DNA of 46,814 nucleotides from Saprospiraceae bacterium (lineage in GTDB: Bacteria; Bacteroidota; Bacteroidia; Chitinophagales; Saprospiraceae), in NCBI GenBank assembly GCA_024762995.1, contig JANTGI010000008.1, positions 1 to 46,814 on the forward strand, written 5' to 3'. Positions 9,075 to 17,494 of this stretch are shown piece by piece. The notes under the pieces were generated by a model. It was not told the origin of the DNA, searched no databases, and worked only from the letters and a program-made list of their open reading frames with translations. A program made the position numbers and the translations under genes. The number at the start of each line of letters is the position of its first letter. The stretch's first letter is position 1.

Positions 9075-10071
9075 CCGACAAGGCATTAAGGATCTGACTG
9101 GCCGGAATATCCATCATACATCGAAAATGCCCTTTGGGACACTCCTGATACCCGATTTTGGAGCAAGGACGACATTTTAGTTGCTTGATTTCAATGATTT
9201 GGTGCTTGTCGGAAGCGGGGTAGGGCGTCATCCCAAATTCCGGAACCGTATTGCCCCATACTGACACGGTGGGGGTGCCCAAAGCCGCAGCGATGTGCAT
9301 CATTCCCGTATCCGGAGTCAAGAGTTTTTGAGCATAGGAAATAATGGATGCAGATTCAAATAAAGTCGTGCTTCCGCAAAAATTGACCATATTATTGTGA
9401 TTGGTTTTGGCCAGGATATGCTCCCCGTCTTCTTTCTCTTTCGGGCCGCCGAGTAATGCGACCGGGCCGGGCCACTGTTGGGCGATGGCGATTAGCTTTT
9501 TTAGCGGAATACGCTTGGTTTGATGAGCGGCTCCCACCGCAATCGCTAAGAGAGAAGGAGCACTTGCGTCAAAATTCGGGAAATACTTACGCATATTATC
9601 TTCCGTCATCCCCTTACCTTGCGGAATAAAAAAGTCCAAACCCAAACCATCATTCTGTATTCCGAAAGGAACAAGAGGCGCTAAATAGCGATCAACAATA
9701 TGTATGTCGGGTAACTGATTGATTTTTAGTCGGGTCAACAACCACTTCTCCCTATTCAATTTGTCAAAACTTACCGCCGGGCGTTTGAGCCCTAATTTCA
9801 CCAAAAATGACCGAATATTACGGTGTAAATCAATGACTAAGTCGTATTTTTCTGCTTTTAGTAACGGAGTAATCTCCGATAATTTTTTCCGAAAGGAGAA
9901 AACCTTGCTTACTCGTGGATTGGCTTCAACTATATCTGCAAACGCAGCCTTAGTCAAAAAATGGACTTCTGCCCCCCACTGTTGATGCACCGCACGAATG
10001 ACCGGGCTTGTCAACACAATATCGCCAATCGAGCTAAAACGAATAATCAAAACTTTCTTTGGTGGTGTCAT
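9067..10071 (-). CDS. glycosyltransferase family 9, heptosyltransferase
   Basis: 334 residues. It begins with the ADP-heptose:LPS heptosyltransferase signature (VLIIRFSSIGDIVLTSPVIRA). The second Rossmann domain carries the donor-binding motif TPDTGMMHIAAALGTPTVSVWG. A late cysteine cluster (CRPCSKIGYQECPKG) is typical of this branch. It should add a sugar, probably heptose, to the LPS core at the inner face of the inner membrane. It is the first gene of a two-gene operon with the lipid kinase. A -7 box TATGTTTG lies 18 bases upstream of the start. Confidence 0.9.
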   Translation of the reverse strand: MTPPKKVLIIRFSSIGDIVLTSPVIRAVHQQWGAEVHFLTKAAFADIVEANPRVSKVFSFRKKLSEITPLLKAEKYDLVIDLHRNIRSFLVKLGLKRPAVSFDKLNREKWLLTRLKINQLPDIHIVDRYLAPLVPFGIQNDGLGLDFFIPQGKGMTEDNMRKYFPNFDASAPSLLAIAVGAAHQTKRIPLKKLIAIAQQWPGPVALLGGPKEKEDGEHILAKTNHNNMVNFCGSTTLFESASIISYAQKLLTPDTGMMHIAAALGTPTVSVWGNTVPEFGMTPYPASDKHQIIEIKQLKCRPCSKIGYQECPKGHFRCMMDIPASQILNALSDE

Positions 10072-10089
10072 TTTCGCAGTTCTAGGCTA

Positions 10090-10097
10090 CAAACATA
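10090..10097 (-). promoter_or_regulatory. -7 promoter box TATGTTTG (minus strand)
   Basis: Exact TAnnTTTG match on the minus strand, 18 bases before the heptosyltransferase ATG (10069-10071). The -33 element is not clear. Confidence 0.6.
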
Positions 10098-10342
10098 CGA
10101 AAATTTAAGTTTCTCTATGGCTCTCCAATGCTAGATTTGTGAAAAGCAGGAACCATTTCCCTTGTGGTAACGCCACTACAAGAGCATACTCCTTGACCCC
10201 ATTTTTCAATGGTTTGAAAAATCATAAATTTTGAGTTGGTAAATTATAACTTGCATTCAATTAGAAAACGTCCGTCGTTATTGAAGTTTTTATAATCCTT
10301 TGACTGGCCTTTAACCAATGCCAAAAAGCCAAGAAAGCATGA

Positions 10343-10387
10343 TACCGTTACTCCATTACACCGTTACACCGTTGTACCGTTACACCG
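10343..10387. repeat. short degenerate tandem repeat
   Basis: A roughly 10-11 base unit around ACCGTTACA is repeated four times with changes. It sits in the 329-base gap 10072-10400, between the OmpA-like gene and the heptosyltransferase. Apart from the heptosyltransferase promoter, nothing else was recognised in that gap. Confidence 0.55.
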
Positions 10388-10400
10388 CAACTTAAATTAC

Positions 10401-12251
10401 TTATAATTCACTCTTACGAACCAACTGGAGCTCTTCCGAATTATTGCGAAAGATTACTTCTGTCCGCCGGTTGTATTGATGCTCTTCTTCGGAGCAATCG
10501 ACTCCGTTTTTACACCTATTGCGTATATTTACTTCTCCTCGTCCGACCGGTTTGATACGATTAGCGGCGATGCCTTGCTTCACCAGAAATGCTTTGGCGG
10601 CACGAGCCCGATGGCGGGCCAGTCGCTCGTTGTATTTTTTGGAGCCTCGGCTGTCGGTGTAAGCCACCAGTAAAATATTTATTTCGGGATGTTGCTTTAG
10701 TATTTGCGCAAGCCGCAAAAGCTCTTCGGCGGAACTCTCCTTAATTCTTGAATCATTAAAGTCATAGTAAATATTTTCTAATACAATAGTTTGCTTCACC
10801 AAACCATTCTCTATCGGGAGTAAAAAAACATCTGCGGACTGCCCGATGGTCAATCGAGTGTCAAAAGTCATATATCCGGATTTGGACGCCATCAACTCAT
10901 AGCTTTGACTGTTTTCCGGAAGGCAAAATGAAAATTGTCCGTTTTTATCCGTTACCGTAGTAATGGTTAAGCTGCTATCAATATCCGGAATAACGACCAC
11001 ATTCACTTTTTCCAAAGGCTGAGTATGGTCCATTTTGGACACAAAACCATGTTGTTTCAGGCACGGTGCTTTTTTCTTTTCCACCCAAATAGTTTGATTA
11101 AAATCACTACTATCTGTCAACGTCAATTGAAAAGGCTCATAAGGCTCTTTCGAGAAAACAATCTCGTACTTCTCGTGAGGAGTAAGCTCAAAGGTCACCA
11201 ATCCTTTCGAGTTGGTCTTTGCAGAAAAAAGAGTATCATTCCCTTTTAAAATAGAAATATCCGCTCCTTGAACCGGCTGATCCGTACTCAAATGAAGGCT
11301 TAAAGGCGTATTTTCTAAGACCTTCAATAAAAGTTGTTTTTTGGGGGAAGGCGTGGGAGCTAAGATGTGATATTCGTATATGTCGTCAGTGCCGGCACGG
11401 TTGGATGAAAAGAAACCAAACGTCCTTGAAGTATCCAGAATGAGTCCAAAGTCGTCACTAGCGGAATTAATGGGTGCCGGTAACCTTCTCAATGGCTTGA
11501 CACAATGATTCCGGTGGAGTCGGCAGAGATAAATATCCAACCCTTTTGGTTGTCCGTCAACGGGTCGGTTTGAAGCAAAAAACAACAGACTGTCTTGAAA
11601 GATATAGGGAAAGAGTTCATTTTTTGATGTATTGATTGATGGGCCCAAATTAACCGGAGTGCCCCATTTCTCCCCTTCCTTTTGACTATACCAAATGTCA
11701 AAACCACCGTAGCCACCGGGGCGGTCAGAAGCAAAATACATGATGGTGGCATCCTGTGTCAGTGTCGGATGCACATGGCAATAATCCTTGCTGTGAAAAG
11801 ATAATTTTTTCTCCGTTGCACCTTCTTCTGTAAGTGTGACTTCATAGATGTCCAATCGGTTTAGCCCTAAAGAGTCCGAAATGGGTTTGCCGCTTTCCAA
11901 GTCACTACGCGTAATAAAAACCGTCCGACCTTGATTCGTCACAGCCAAAGGTCCTTCGTGATATTCCGTATTGAGTGTTTTGAAAAATTGGGGCGTTCCA
12001 AGGTGGCCTTCCTTATCCATTATAGAATAAGCAATGTCAAAATACCTCTTCTTTTTTTTCTTCTTGGAAGTCACAAATAACAATCCATCCCTGTAGAAGA
12101 CCGGAGAAAATTCTAAGTAATCCGAATTTAAGGTAGTAATAGATGTAGAAATCTTTGATGAGTCCGGGAAAAGCTCTTGAGCAGGACTAATTTGACTCAA
12201 AAAACTCAATCCGACTATCATCACCAATTTTTGGGGTTTAGGTAATGTCAT
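10401..12251 (-). CDS. PD40 propeller-CRD-OmpA envelope protein (PorE-like without TPR)
   Basis: 616 residues. The start at 12251 is preferred because the -7 box TATCTTTG (12276-12283) overlaps the longer start at 12278. A signal peptide is followed by a PD40/WD40-like beta-propeller (about residues 45-295, with FFASNRP and YFASDRPGGYGGFDIW repeats), then two carboxypeptidase-regulatory-like domains (about 305-385 and 395-480). An OmpA C-terminal domain ends it (about 485-605), with an intact TDSRG and LARHRARA pair for diaminopimelate binding. It should tether the outer membrane to peptidoglycan. The order matches the T9SS protein PorE minus its TPR region, so a T9SS role is possible but unproven. 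Six consecutive lysines occur near residue 65. Confidence 0.88.
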   Translation of the reverse strand: MTLPKPQKLVMIVGLSFLSQISPAQELFPDSSKISTSITTLNSDYLEFSPVFYRDGLLFVTSKKKKKKRYFDIAYSIMDKEGHLGTPQFFKTLNTEYHEGPLAVTNQGRTVFITRSDLESGKPISDSLGLNRLDIYEVTLTEEGATEKKLSFHSKDYCHVHPTLTQDATIMYFASDRPGGYGGFDIWYSQKEGEKWGTPVNLGPSINTSKNELFPYIFQDSLLFFASNRPVDGQPKGLDIYLCRLHRNHCVKPLRRLPAPINSASDDFGLILDTSRTFGFFSSNRAGTDDIYEYHILAPTPSPKKQLLLKVLENTPLSLHLSTDQPVQGADISILKGNDTLFSAKTNSKGLVTFELTPHEKYEIVFSKEPYEPFQLTLTDSSDFNQTIWVEKKKAPCLKQHGFVSKMDHTQPLEKVNVVVIPDIDSSLTITTVTDKNGQFSFCLPENSQSYELMASKSGYMTFDTRLTIGQSADVFLLPIENGLVKQTIVLENIYYDFNDSRIKESSAEELLRLAQILKQHPEINILLVAYTDSRGSKKYNERLARHRARAAKAFLVKQGIAANRIKPVGRGEVNIRNRCKNGVDCSEEEHQYNRRTEVIFRNNSEELQLVRKSEL

Positions 12252-12275
12252 GTTTGTAGTTAAGTATGTTTCCCC

Positions 12276-12283
12276 CAAAGATA
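12276..12283 (-). promoter_or_regulatory. -7 promoter box TATCTTTG (minus strand)
   Basis: Exact consensus. An ATTG lies 20 bases upstream as a possible -33 element. It fixes the start of the PD40-OmpA gene to 12251. Confidence 0.65.
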
Positions 12284-12409
12284 ATCTAATTCTTGGTTTT
12301 AAACAATAGAATAACGGTTAATTTAGTGTAAATGGATGGTCGTGGCTAAGACACGATGTATAACAATTTAATTACAAGGAAAAGATAAGGTCGTAAACTC
12401 TAGGTATAT

Positions 12410-13171
12410 CTATACACCGTAAGCTTTCTTTTTCAACTCTTTCAAGAAAGGAGAAGCGAAGATAAAAGACTGCAAGAGTTCGTTGTCGGAGTGGATAATC
12501 TCGTTATTATGTCCTTGCCAAGCCACTCGGCCTTGATGCAGCAAGGCGATGTTTTCTCCGATACCCATTACGGAGTTCATATCATGGGTATTGATGATGG
12601 TCGTGGTATTATTGAGGCGGGTGATATTCAGTAATAATTCATCAATAACTAAAGATGTCTTAGGGTCCAATCCCGAATTCGGCTCGTCACAAAACAAATA
12701 TTCCGGATCTAAAACAATGGCTCTGGCAATCCCCACCCTTTTTTGCATTCCGCCACTTATTTCCGAAGGATACTTGTCATTAATTCCTTCTAGTCCTACA
12801 ACTTCGAGACAGTAATTGACCCTTTTTAGCTTTTCGCCCGGAGTCATTTTCTTAAACATGTCCATTGGAAAGCGAATATTCTCTTCAACTGTCATCGAAT
12901 CAAACAAAGCCGATCCCTGAAACAACATCCCAATATTCATCCGAATTTCACGCAAGGATTTTTTATCTAATTGCGTAAAATTAATGTCATCGTACCAAAC
13001 CGTACCCGATGTCGGAGCAATCAACCCTACCAAGATTTTTAGTAGGACTGTTTTGCCGGCTCCGCTCCGTCCAATGATCAAATTCGTCTTCCCTTTTTCA
13101 AAGGTTAGGGATATCCCCTTGAGTACTTCTGTATCTCCAAAAGTTTTGTGTATATCTTCTGTCCTGACCAT
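12410..13171 (-). CDS. mlaF: ABC transporter ATP-binding protein, MlaF-like
   Basis: 253 residues. Walker A GRSGAGKT (34-41), signature SGGMQKR (139-145), Walker B YLFCDEP (158-164) and a Q-loop (GMLFQGSALFDSM) are all present. The LFDSMTVEENIRFP segment after the Q-loop is characteristic of the MlaF/Mkl branch that powers retrograde phospholipid traffic. The gene follows the MlaE-like permease with one base between them, so they are translated together. No MCE-domain (MlaD) gene follows in this window, so the periplasmic partner must be encoded elsewhere if the system is a full Mla. Confidence 0.9.
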   Translation of the reverse strand: MVRTEDIHKTFGDTEVLKGISLTFEKGKTNLIIGRSGAGKTVLLKILVGLIAPTSGTVWYDDINFTQLDKKSLREIRMNIGMLFQGSALFDSMTVEENIRFPMDMFKKMTPGEKLKRVNYCLEVVGLEGINDKYPSEISGGMQKRVGIARAIVLDPEYLFCDEPNSGLDPKTSLVIDELLLNITRLNNTTTIINTHDMNSVMGIGENIALLHQGRVAWQGHNNEIIHSDNELLQSFIFASPFLKELKKKAYGV

Positions 13172-13172
13172 C

Positions 13173-13922
13173 TCAATCGCTTGTTAAAAGTACCACTAGC
13201 AGATAATCCGCTAACAAAATCAAAATATTACTATATACGACCGCTTGAGTACTGGCTTTTCCTAGATTAACACTACCGCTTTTGACATAATACCCTTGGT
13301 AGCAACTTACAGTCGTCATAATAAAGGCAAACACATAAGATTTAATAAACATCATTCGGACATTGTACGGATTATAAAATGTCAACAACCCGCGTACATA
13401 ATCCGTATGGCTTAATTCTCCGGGCAATACCGTGGCCGCATATCCACCCAAAATCGCCAAAATCGCTGACACGGCCACCAACATAGGTATCACCACCAAT
13501 GCCGCGACCGTCCTAGGCAACACCAAATAAGCTGCTGTATTCAAACCCATGATTTCCATTGCGTCGATGTGTTCTTTCTGACGCATACCACCGATTTCGG
13601 AAGTCATATTGGAGCCTACTTTTCCCGCAAGGACCAAGTTTGTAAAAGTAGGAGAAAGCTCAATAATCGCCAGATCCCGCACGATATATCCAATATAATA
13701 CATCGGTATCAACTGCCCATCCAACTGATAGATAAATTGTAAGCCCGACACCGCACCAATAAATATGGAAATCAACGCCACAATAACCAAAGAGCCTATT
13801 CCGATATCATACATTTGACGCACAGTCTCCTTCCAATACATCCTGTAATTTTCAGGAACGGAAAAGGCCTGCCAAAGCATCATCAAATATCGTCCGAAGT
13901 GATATGGTAATCTCCAGAGCAT
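13173..13922 (-). CDS. mlaE: MlaE family ABC permease
   Basis: 249 residues, multi-spanning. It contains the MlaE/TtgB family signature EIGGMRQKEHIDAMEIMGLN followed by the AAYLVLPR segment, and the first cytoplasmic part ends in the usual long hydrophobic IGSLVIVALISIFIGAVSGLQ helix. It should move phospholipid between inner and outer membranes with the ATPase MlaF just downstream. No TAnnTTTG box was found close upstream; the gap 13923-14384 holds a MITE-like element. Confidence 0.9.
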   Translation of the reverse strand: MLWRLPYHFGRYLMMLWQAFSVPENYRMYWKETVRQMYDIGIGSLVIVALISIFIGAVSGLQFIYQLDGQLIPMYYIGYIVRDLAIIELSPTFTNLVLAGKVGSNMTSEIGGMRQKEHIDAMEIMGLNTAAYLVLPRTVAALVVIPMLVAVSAILAILGGYAATVLPGELSHTDYVRGLLTFYNPYNVRMMFIKSYVFAFIMTTVSCYQGYYVKSGSVNLGKASTQAVVYSNILILLADYLLVVLLTSD

Positions 13923-14095
13923 AAATTTTTCGTTTTTGTAACCATGTTGAAGGGCGTCCTAGGTCAGAAAACAGAAGCTTTTCCGGACTCAAACATAGTC
14001 ACTCATTTTCTTAGAACGCCAAAAGTATTACTAATTTTACTAAATGATAAGTTTTACCAACGTATTTATTAGCTTTGTGGTTCATTTAATTAAGA

Positions 14096-14313
14096 GTTAC
14101 CGTTTAGGTGCTCCTGTTTTTAGGCAGAAAATAGGCATTTTCGTGTCTGATGAACCTGCCTTTGCCTTTTGATACGTAGATACAAGGCATTGTATCATCT
14201 TACGTGAGAAAAATTGGGCAAAAACAGGCCTGCCGGGGCAGGCAGGCCTGAAGGGGCAGGCAGGCGCAAAAAAGGCACTTTACGGCAAAAACTAGCCCTA
14301 CCTAAACAGTTAC
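14096..14313. repeat. MITE-like palindromic element, long form (copy A)
   Basis: Terminal inverted repeats: left GTTACCGTTTAGGTGCTCC, right (reverse complement) GTAACTGTTTAGGTAGGGC. Both continue as GTTTTT(A/G)... for about 30 bases. The interior contains a hairpin GATACAA-GGCA-TTGTATC (14179-14196) and a GC-rich module of CCTGCC/GGCAGG repeats (about 14226-14265). It fills most of the 462-base gap 13923-14384; the flanks hold nothing else I recognise. It has no coding capacity and no clear target-site duplication. Confidence 0.75.
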
Positions 14314-14384
14314 AATTGGTTAGATGGTAAATTCGGCTCATTTTATGTGAGTTGTTCAAAAATCTTTAAAATAGCCATAGTCCG

Positions 14385-15089
14385 ATGAATAAAACAGCAG
14401 TTATTTCCGGTGCCACCAAGGGGATTGGATTAGCCATAGCCCATGCTTTCGCAAAAGAAGGGTTTGATTTAGCCGTATGCTCTAGAAATCAGGAAGACTT
14501 AGACCTTTTTGCCCGTGCTTTCGCAAAAGACTACCCAAACTCTAAGGTATGGACAAAAGTGGCAGATTTGAGTAAAGTAAACCAAGTCAAGGATTTTGCC
14601 CGATTTGTACAAACTCAATTCCCCACAGTGGATGTATTGATTAATAATGCCGGTGTCTTTCTCCCCGGTGATATCTTAACTGAACAAGAAGGTACTTTGG
14701 AGTCACAAATTGAAACTAATTTGTACAGTGCTTATTATTTAACTCGAGAGTTGATTCCGGCGATACCAAAGCACGGACACATCTTCAATATGGCTTCAAT
14801 AGCCAGTTTTATGGCTTATCCGGGCGGTGGTAGTTACACCATTTCTAAATTTGCGATCCTGGGTTTTTCCAAGGTCTTGCGCGAAGAGCTAAAAAAACAA
14901 TACATCAAAGTCACCTCCATCATGCCCGGAGCGACTTGGTCTAACTCTTGGCAAGGCGATAATCTGCCCCCTTATGAAAGGCTAATGCCTCCTGAAGACA
15001 TCGCCACAATGGTCATCGCAGCTTGGCAACTGGGCCCTTCTTCTGTCGTCGAAGACTTGGTTATTCGCCCCCAGTTAGGAGACTTATAG
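14385..15089 (+). CDS. SDR family oxidoreductase
   Basis: 234 residues, the usual length of a classical short-chain dehydrogenase/reductase. The cofactor motif SGATKGIG (8-15), NNAG (87-90) and the catalytic tetrad Asn112, Ser138, Tyr151 and Lys155 are all present. The Arg34 after beta-2 (CSRN) favours NADP(H). It probably reduces a 3-oxoacyl or other carbonyl substrate; the substrate cannot be told from sequence. It is a single gene, convergent with the cytochrome-like gene 36 bases away. Confidence 0.88.
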   Translation: MNKTAVISGATKGIGLAIAHAFAKEGFDLAVCSRNQEDLDLFARAFAKDYPNSKVWTKVADLSKVNQVKDFARFVQTQFPTVDVLINNAGVFLPGDILTEQEGTLESQIETNLYSAYYLTRELIPAIPKHGHIFNMASIASFMAYPGGGSYTISKFAILGFSKVLREELKKQYIKVTSIMPGATWSNSWQGDNLPPYERLMPPEDIATMVIAAWQLGPSSVVEDLVIRPQLGDL

Positions 15090-15125
15090 ATTTTAACCCT
15101 TAAATTGAATGCATCTCACTCAACA

Positions 15126-15845
15126 TCAATTATCCGGAGCCCCTTGCTCGACCCAATTTTTTATTTTTGCCTTCGCACAATCCGTTATGCCATTTCCGGA
15201 AGGTGGCATGGGGGAGTAGCCGTTAAGGTGGGCGGCAGTACCATATAGTTTTCCATTATTGGCAAATGTCGCAACGCTCTGATAAGCATCCAAAGACACA
15301 TTTCCACTAGGCGTGTTACCGCTATGGCATCCGGTACAACTATTGCTCAGGATAGGTACTATATCATTCGCATAAGACACGTTCACAGAATCACATCCTA
15401 CGTTTGCATCGCAAAAATACTCTTTGGCGCCTTGATTTATCCACTTTTTGATAATGGCTTTTTGGTCATTAGTCAAAGACGGTCTTGGATTCGGGGGCAT
15501 CTTTTCCTCGCCGGACTCAAATAAGACTTTATACATCTTGCTTTGATTCGGCTGATTAGGCTTTACCTTTCCGGTAGAAAGAGTGGTGGAAAAGCTAGAA
15601 TAATTTATCCCCTCTTTATGGGTAGATGCATCATGACATCCGGAAACTGCACAATTGGACATAAGTATAGGCTGCACATCACGAAAATAATAGACAATGC
15701 CCGGCTCACAGGGTGTGCCCGAATTATGAATAGTATCTTGCGGATTAGTTGATACATTTTCGATAATCGGGTCATGCTTACACGATACTCCCCAAAGAGA
15801 TACCAAAGCAATAGAGACTAAAAGTAAAAGCTGAAATATACGCAT
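15126..15845 (-). CDS. c-type cytochrome-like lipoprotein (two heme sites)
   Basis: 239 residues with a lipoprotein signal ending in VSC (Cys22). Two related halves follow. The first has Cys65-x4-Cys70-His71 and a distal Met in EKMPPNP; the second has a normal Cys170-Thr-Gly-Cys173-His174 and a distal Met in SPMPPSG. The KWINQGA and NWVEQGA segments close each half, as in the planctomycete-type cytochrome C domain (PF07635). It is likely a periplasmic electron carrier or a hemoprotein of unknown partner. The CX4CH spacing in the first half is unusual for heme lyase substrates. Confidence 0.82.
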   Translation of the reverse strand: MRIFQLLLLVSIALVSLWGVSCKHDPIIENVSTNPQDTIHNSGTPCEPGIVYYFRDVQPILMSNCAVSGCHDASTHKEGINYSSFSTTLSTGKVKPNQPNQSKMYKVLFESGEEKMPPNPRPSLTNDQKAIIKKWINQGAKEYFCDANVGCDSVNVSYANDIVPILSNSCTGCHSGNTPSGNVSLDAYQSVATFANNGKLYGTAAHLNGYSPMPPSGNGITDCAKAKIKNWVEQGAPDN

Positions 15846-15943
15846 GATTCAATTTTTTGGTCACCTAAATTCGATGAAGGTTTGGAGCTTCAAAAGCTTC
15901 GTAGAAGTCAAGTTTGTAGATAAAAAAAAACGGTTTAACAAAC

Positions 15944-16000
15944 GTAACTGTTTGGGTGTCCATGTTTTTAGGCAAAAACTTGCCCTACCTACATAGTTAC
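15944..16000. repeat. MITE-like palindromic element, short form (copy C)
   Basis: 57 bases. The left end GTAACTGTTTGGGTGTCC and the right end (reverse complement GTAACTATGTAGGTAGGGC) meet through GTTTTTAGGCAAAAAC. Each half closely resembles the matching end of copy A, so this looks like the same element without its interior. Confidence 0.75.
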
Positions 16001-16079
16001 TAAAAACAAAGAAACCCTTTTTTCTTCCAAAAATTGGACGTGCTTGCGACATTTTGGGCATTTTACTCATTATCTACCT

Positions 16080-17126
16080 TCAATACCAATAAGGCAAGCG
16101 CTTGCGCAAAAAACCTAGAAAAATACTAAAACCTAAATAGGCCAAGCAATAGATTGGTCCCCAAAAATGAGCAATAGCCCATCCCACGAGCAAGTAAAAC
16201 AAAGGAAAAACAACCCCAATAAAAACAAGGCGCATCGTATAAATAAAAGCAGGGTCTTTTATCTTCTTTTTGCGACTCCACCATAAGGACAAAGGCACAA
16301 TATTGAGCACCAAAAACAAATAATAAATAAACAAACCCCATAAGGTCTTTTTTCTCCTTGGCCCCTTGCTTCCGCTAAATTGTTTTGATTTTACGAGTTC
16401 ATTGGCCGCAGCAGGATCCAAAAAATCAATGCCTTTGGCGACTAAATGATCATGTATCTCCTTGTAATCTTCTTTGGGTTCAATATGTGTTGTCAGTGTT
16501 TTTACTTGAGCGGAGACGGCAGCATTCAACCGACTCATTGACTCTTTGGGATGAGCCGGATCGTAGTACTCTCTGACATTAATGGGCTCTCCAAAGATGA
16601 TATTAACCTGCGCAGAAAAACGTTGCCGGCTATCATAATTCAGACCTGTTGGGATGAGTTTTAGGGGCAAATTTGGATTTTTATCCAATGCCAAAAAGGC
16701 AATTTCAATAAAACCATTCTTAAAATTGCGAACTCGCCTATCCGTATGATGATTGCCTTCCGGAAAAATTTGCAATACTCCACCTTCTAGGAGTAGGTCT
16801 GCGCATTGTTCGATGATCTCAGCGTTTTTGGCCAACTGGTCCCGCCCATCCCGCAATCTATAAATCGGAAACATATTGATACTTCGTAAATAACGACCAA
16901 TCAAGGGATTTTTAAATACATCCGCACGTGTCATAAAGTGCACCTGACGCTTAATCAATGGAGCAATCATAATGGCATCTACCAATGCATTTTGATGATT
17001 GGGCAAAAAGATAACCGGATCTTTTTTAGGGATTCTATTCTTGTTGATTAAATTCCGTTTCCGAAAGGTAAAGAAAAGAATTACGACAACAACTATTTTC
17101 GTCACATAATACGACACATTCTTCAT
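16080..17126 (-). CDS. 1-acylglycerol-3-phosphate acyltransferase family (PlsC-like)
   Basis: 348 residues. An N-terminal membrane segment (residues 7-20) precedes motif I NHQNALVD (His44, Asp50), motif II around FPIYRLRDG and motif III FPEGNHHTD (121 on). The C-terminal ~90 residues hold two or three transmembrane helices not found in minimal PlsC. It should acylate lysophosphatidic acid or a related lipid. Motif I is HX5D here, whereas PlsC enzymes normally have HX4D; the extra residue gives a NHQNALxD form. It stands alone on the minus strand. Confidence 0.85.
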   Translation of the reverse strand: MKNVSYYVTKIVVVVILFFTFRKRNLINKNRIPKKDPVIFLPNHQNALVDAIMIAPLIKRQVHFMTRADVFKNPLIGRYLRSINMFPIYRLRDGRDQLAKNAEIIEQCADLLLEGGVLQIFPEGNHHTDRRVRNFKNGFIEIAFLALDKNPNLPLKLIPTGLNYDSRQRFSAQVNIIFGEPINVREYYDPAHPKESMSRLNAAVSAQVKTLTTHIEPKEDYKEIHDHLVAKGIDFLDPAAANELVKSKQFSGSKGPRRKKTLWGLFIYYLFLVLNIVPLSLWWSRKKKIKDPAFIYTMRLVFIGVVFPLFYLLVGWAIAHFWGPIYCLAYLGFSIFLGFLRKRLPYWY

Positions 17127-17164
17127 TTAATTCGCTTTGTATGGTTCGCCGTTTATTTTTATTT

Positions 17165-17378
17165 GGTTCAACCGTTCAACTGTTCAATCGTTGAGTCTGC
17201 TGTAATAAGTCGATAGTTCGCTTACTTGCCAAATTTTGTTTCGTTCGCTGTTTTTTTTATTTTGTTCAAGCGTGCAATCGTTAAACTGTTAAACCTGCCC
17301 GTAGCAGGCGGCCTGAATTAATTGATAATCAATTAGTTACAAAAATCGGTTGACCGATTGCACAGTTGAACAATTTAA
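17165..17378. repeat. decayed inverted-repeat region
   Basis: This lies in the 368-base gap 17127-17494. GTTCAACTGTTCAATCG (17174-17190) recurs inverted at 17355-17371 with one mismatch, and a related direct copy (TTCAAGCGTGCAATCG) lies at 17265-17280. Between them are a perfect palindrome TAATTGATAATCAATTA (17319-17335) and a small CCTGC/GCAGG hairpin (17294-17308). It may be a remnant of a non-coding mobile element. No gene or promoter was seen in the gap. Confidence 0.5.
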
Positions 17379-17494
17379 CAAAATATCCCAAAACCAAATA
17401 ATATTCTACTAAACAAGAGCCAATATTCCAAGATGAACTTTTTACAGTGGATTTATCGTTAAACCGTCAGACCGAAATACCTACATTTAAATCA

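Noticed and set aside
10343-10387. CRISPR-like repeats near ACCGTTACA
   Set aside because: Units are only 10-11 bases, contiguous and without spacers.
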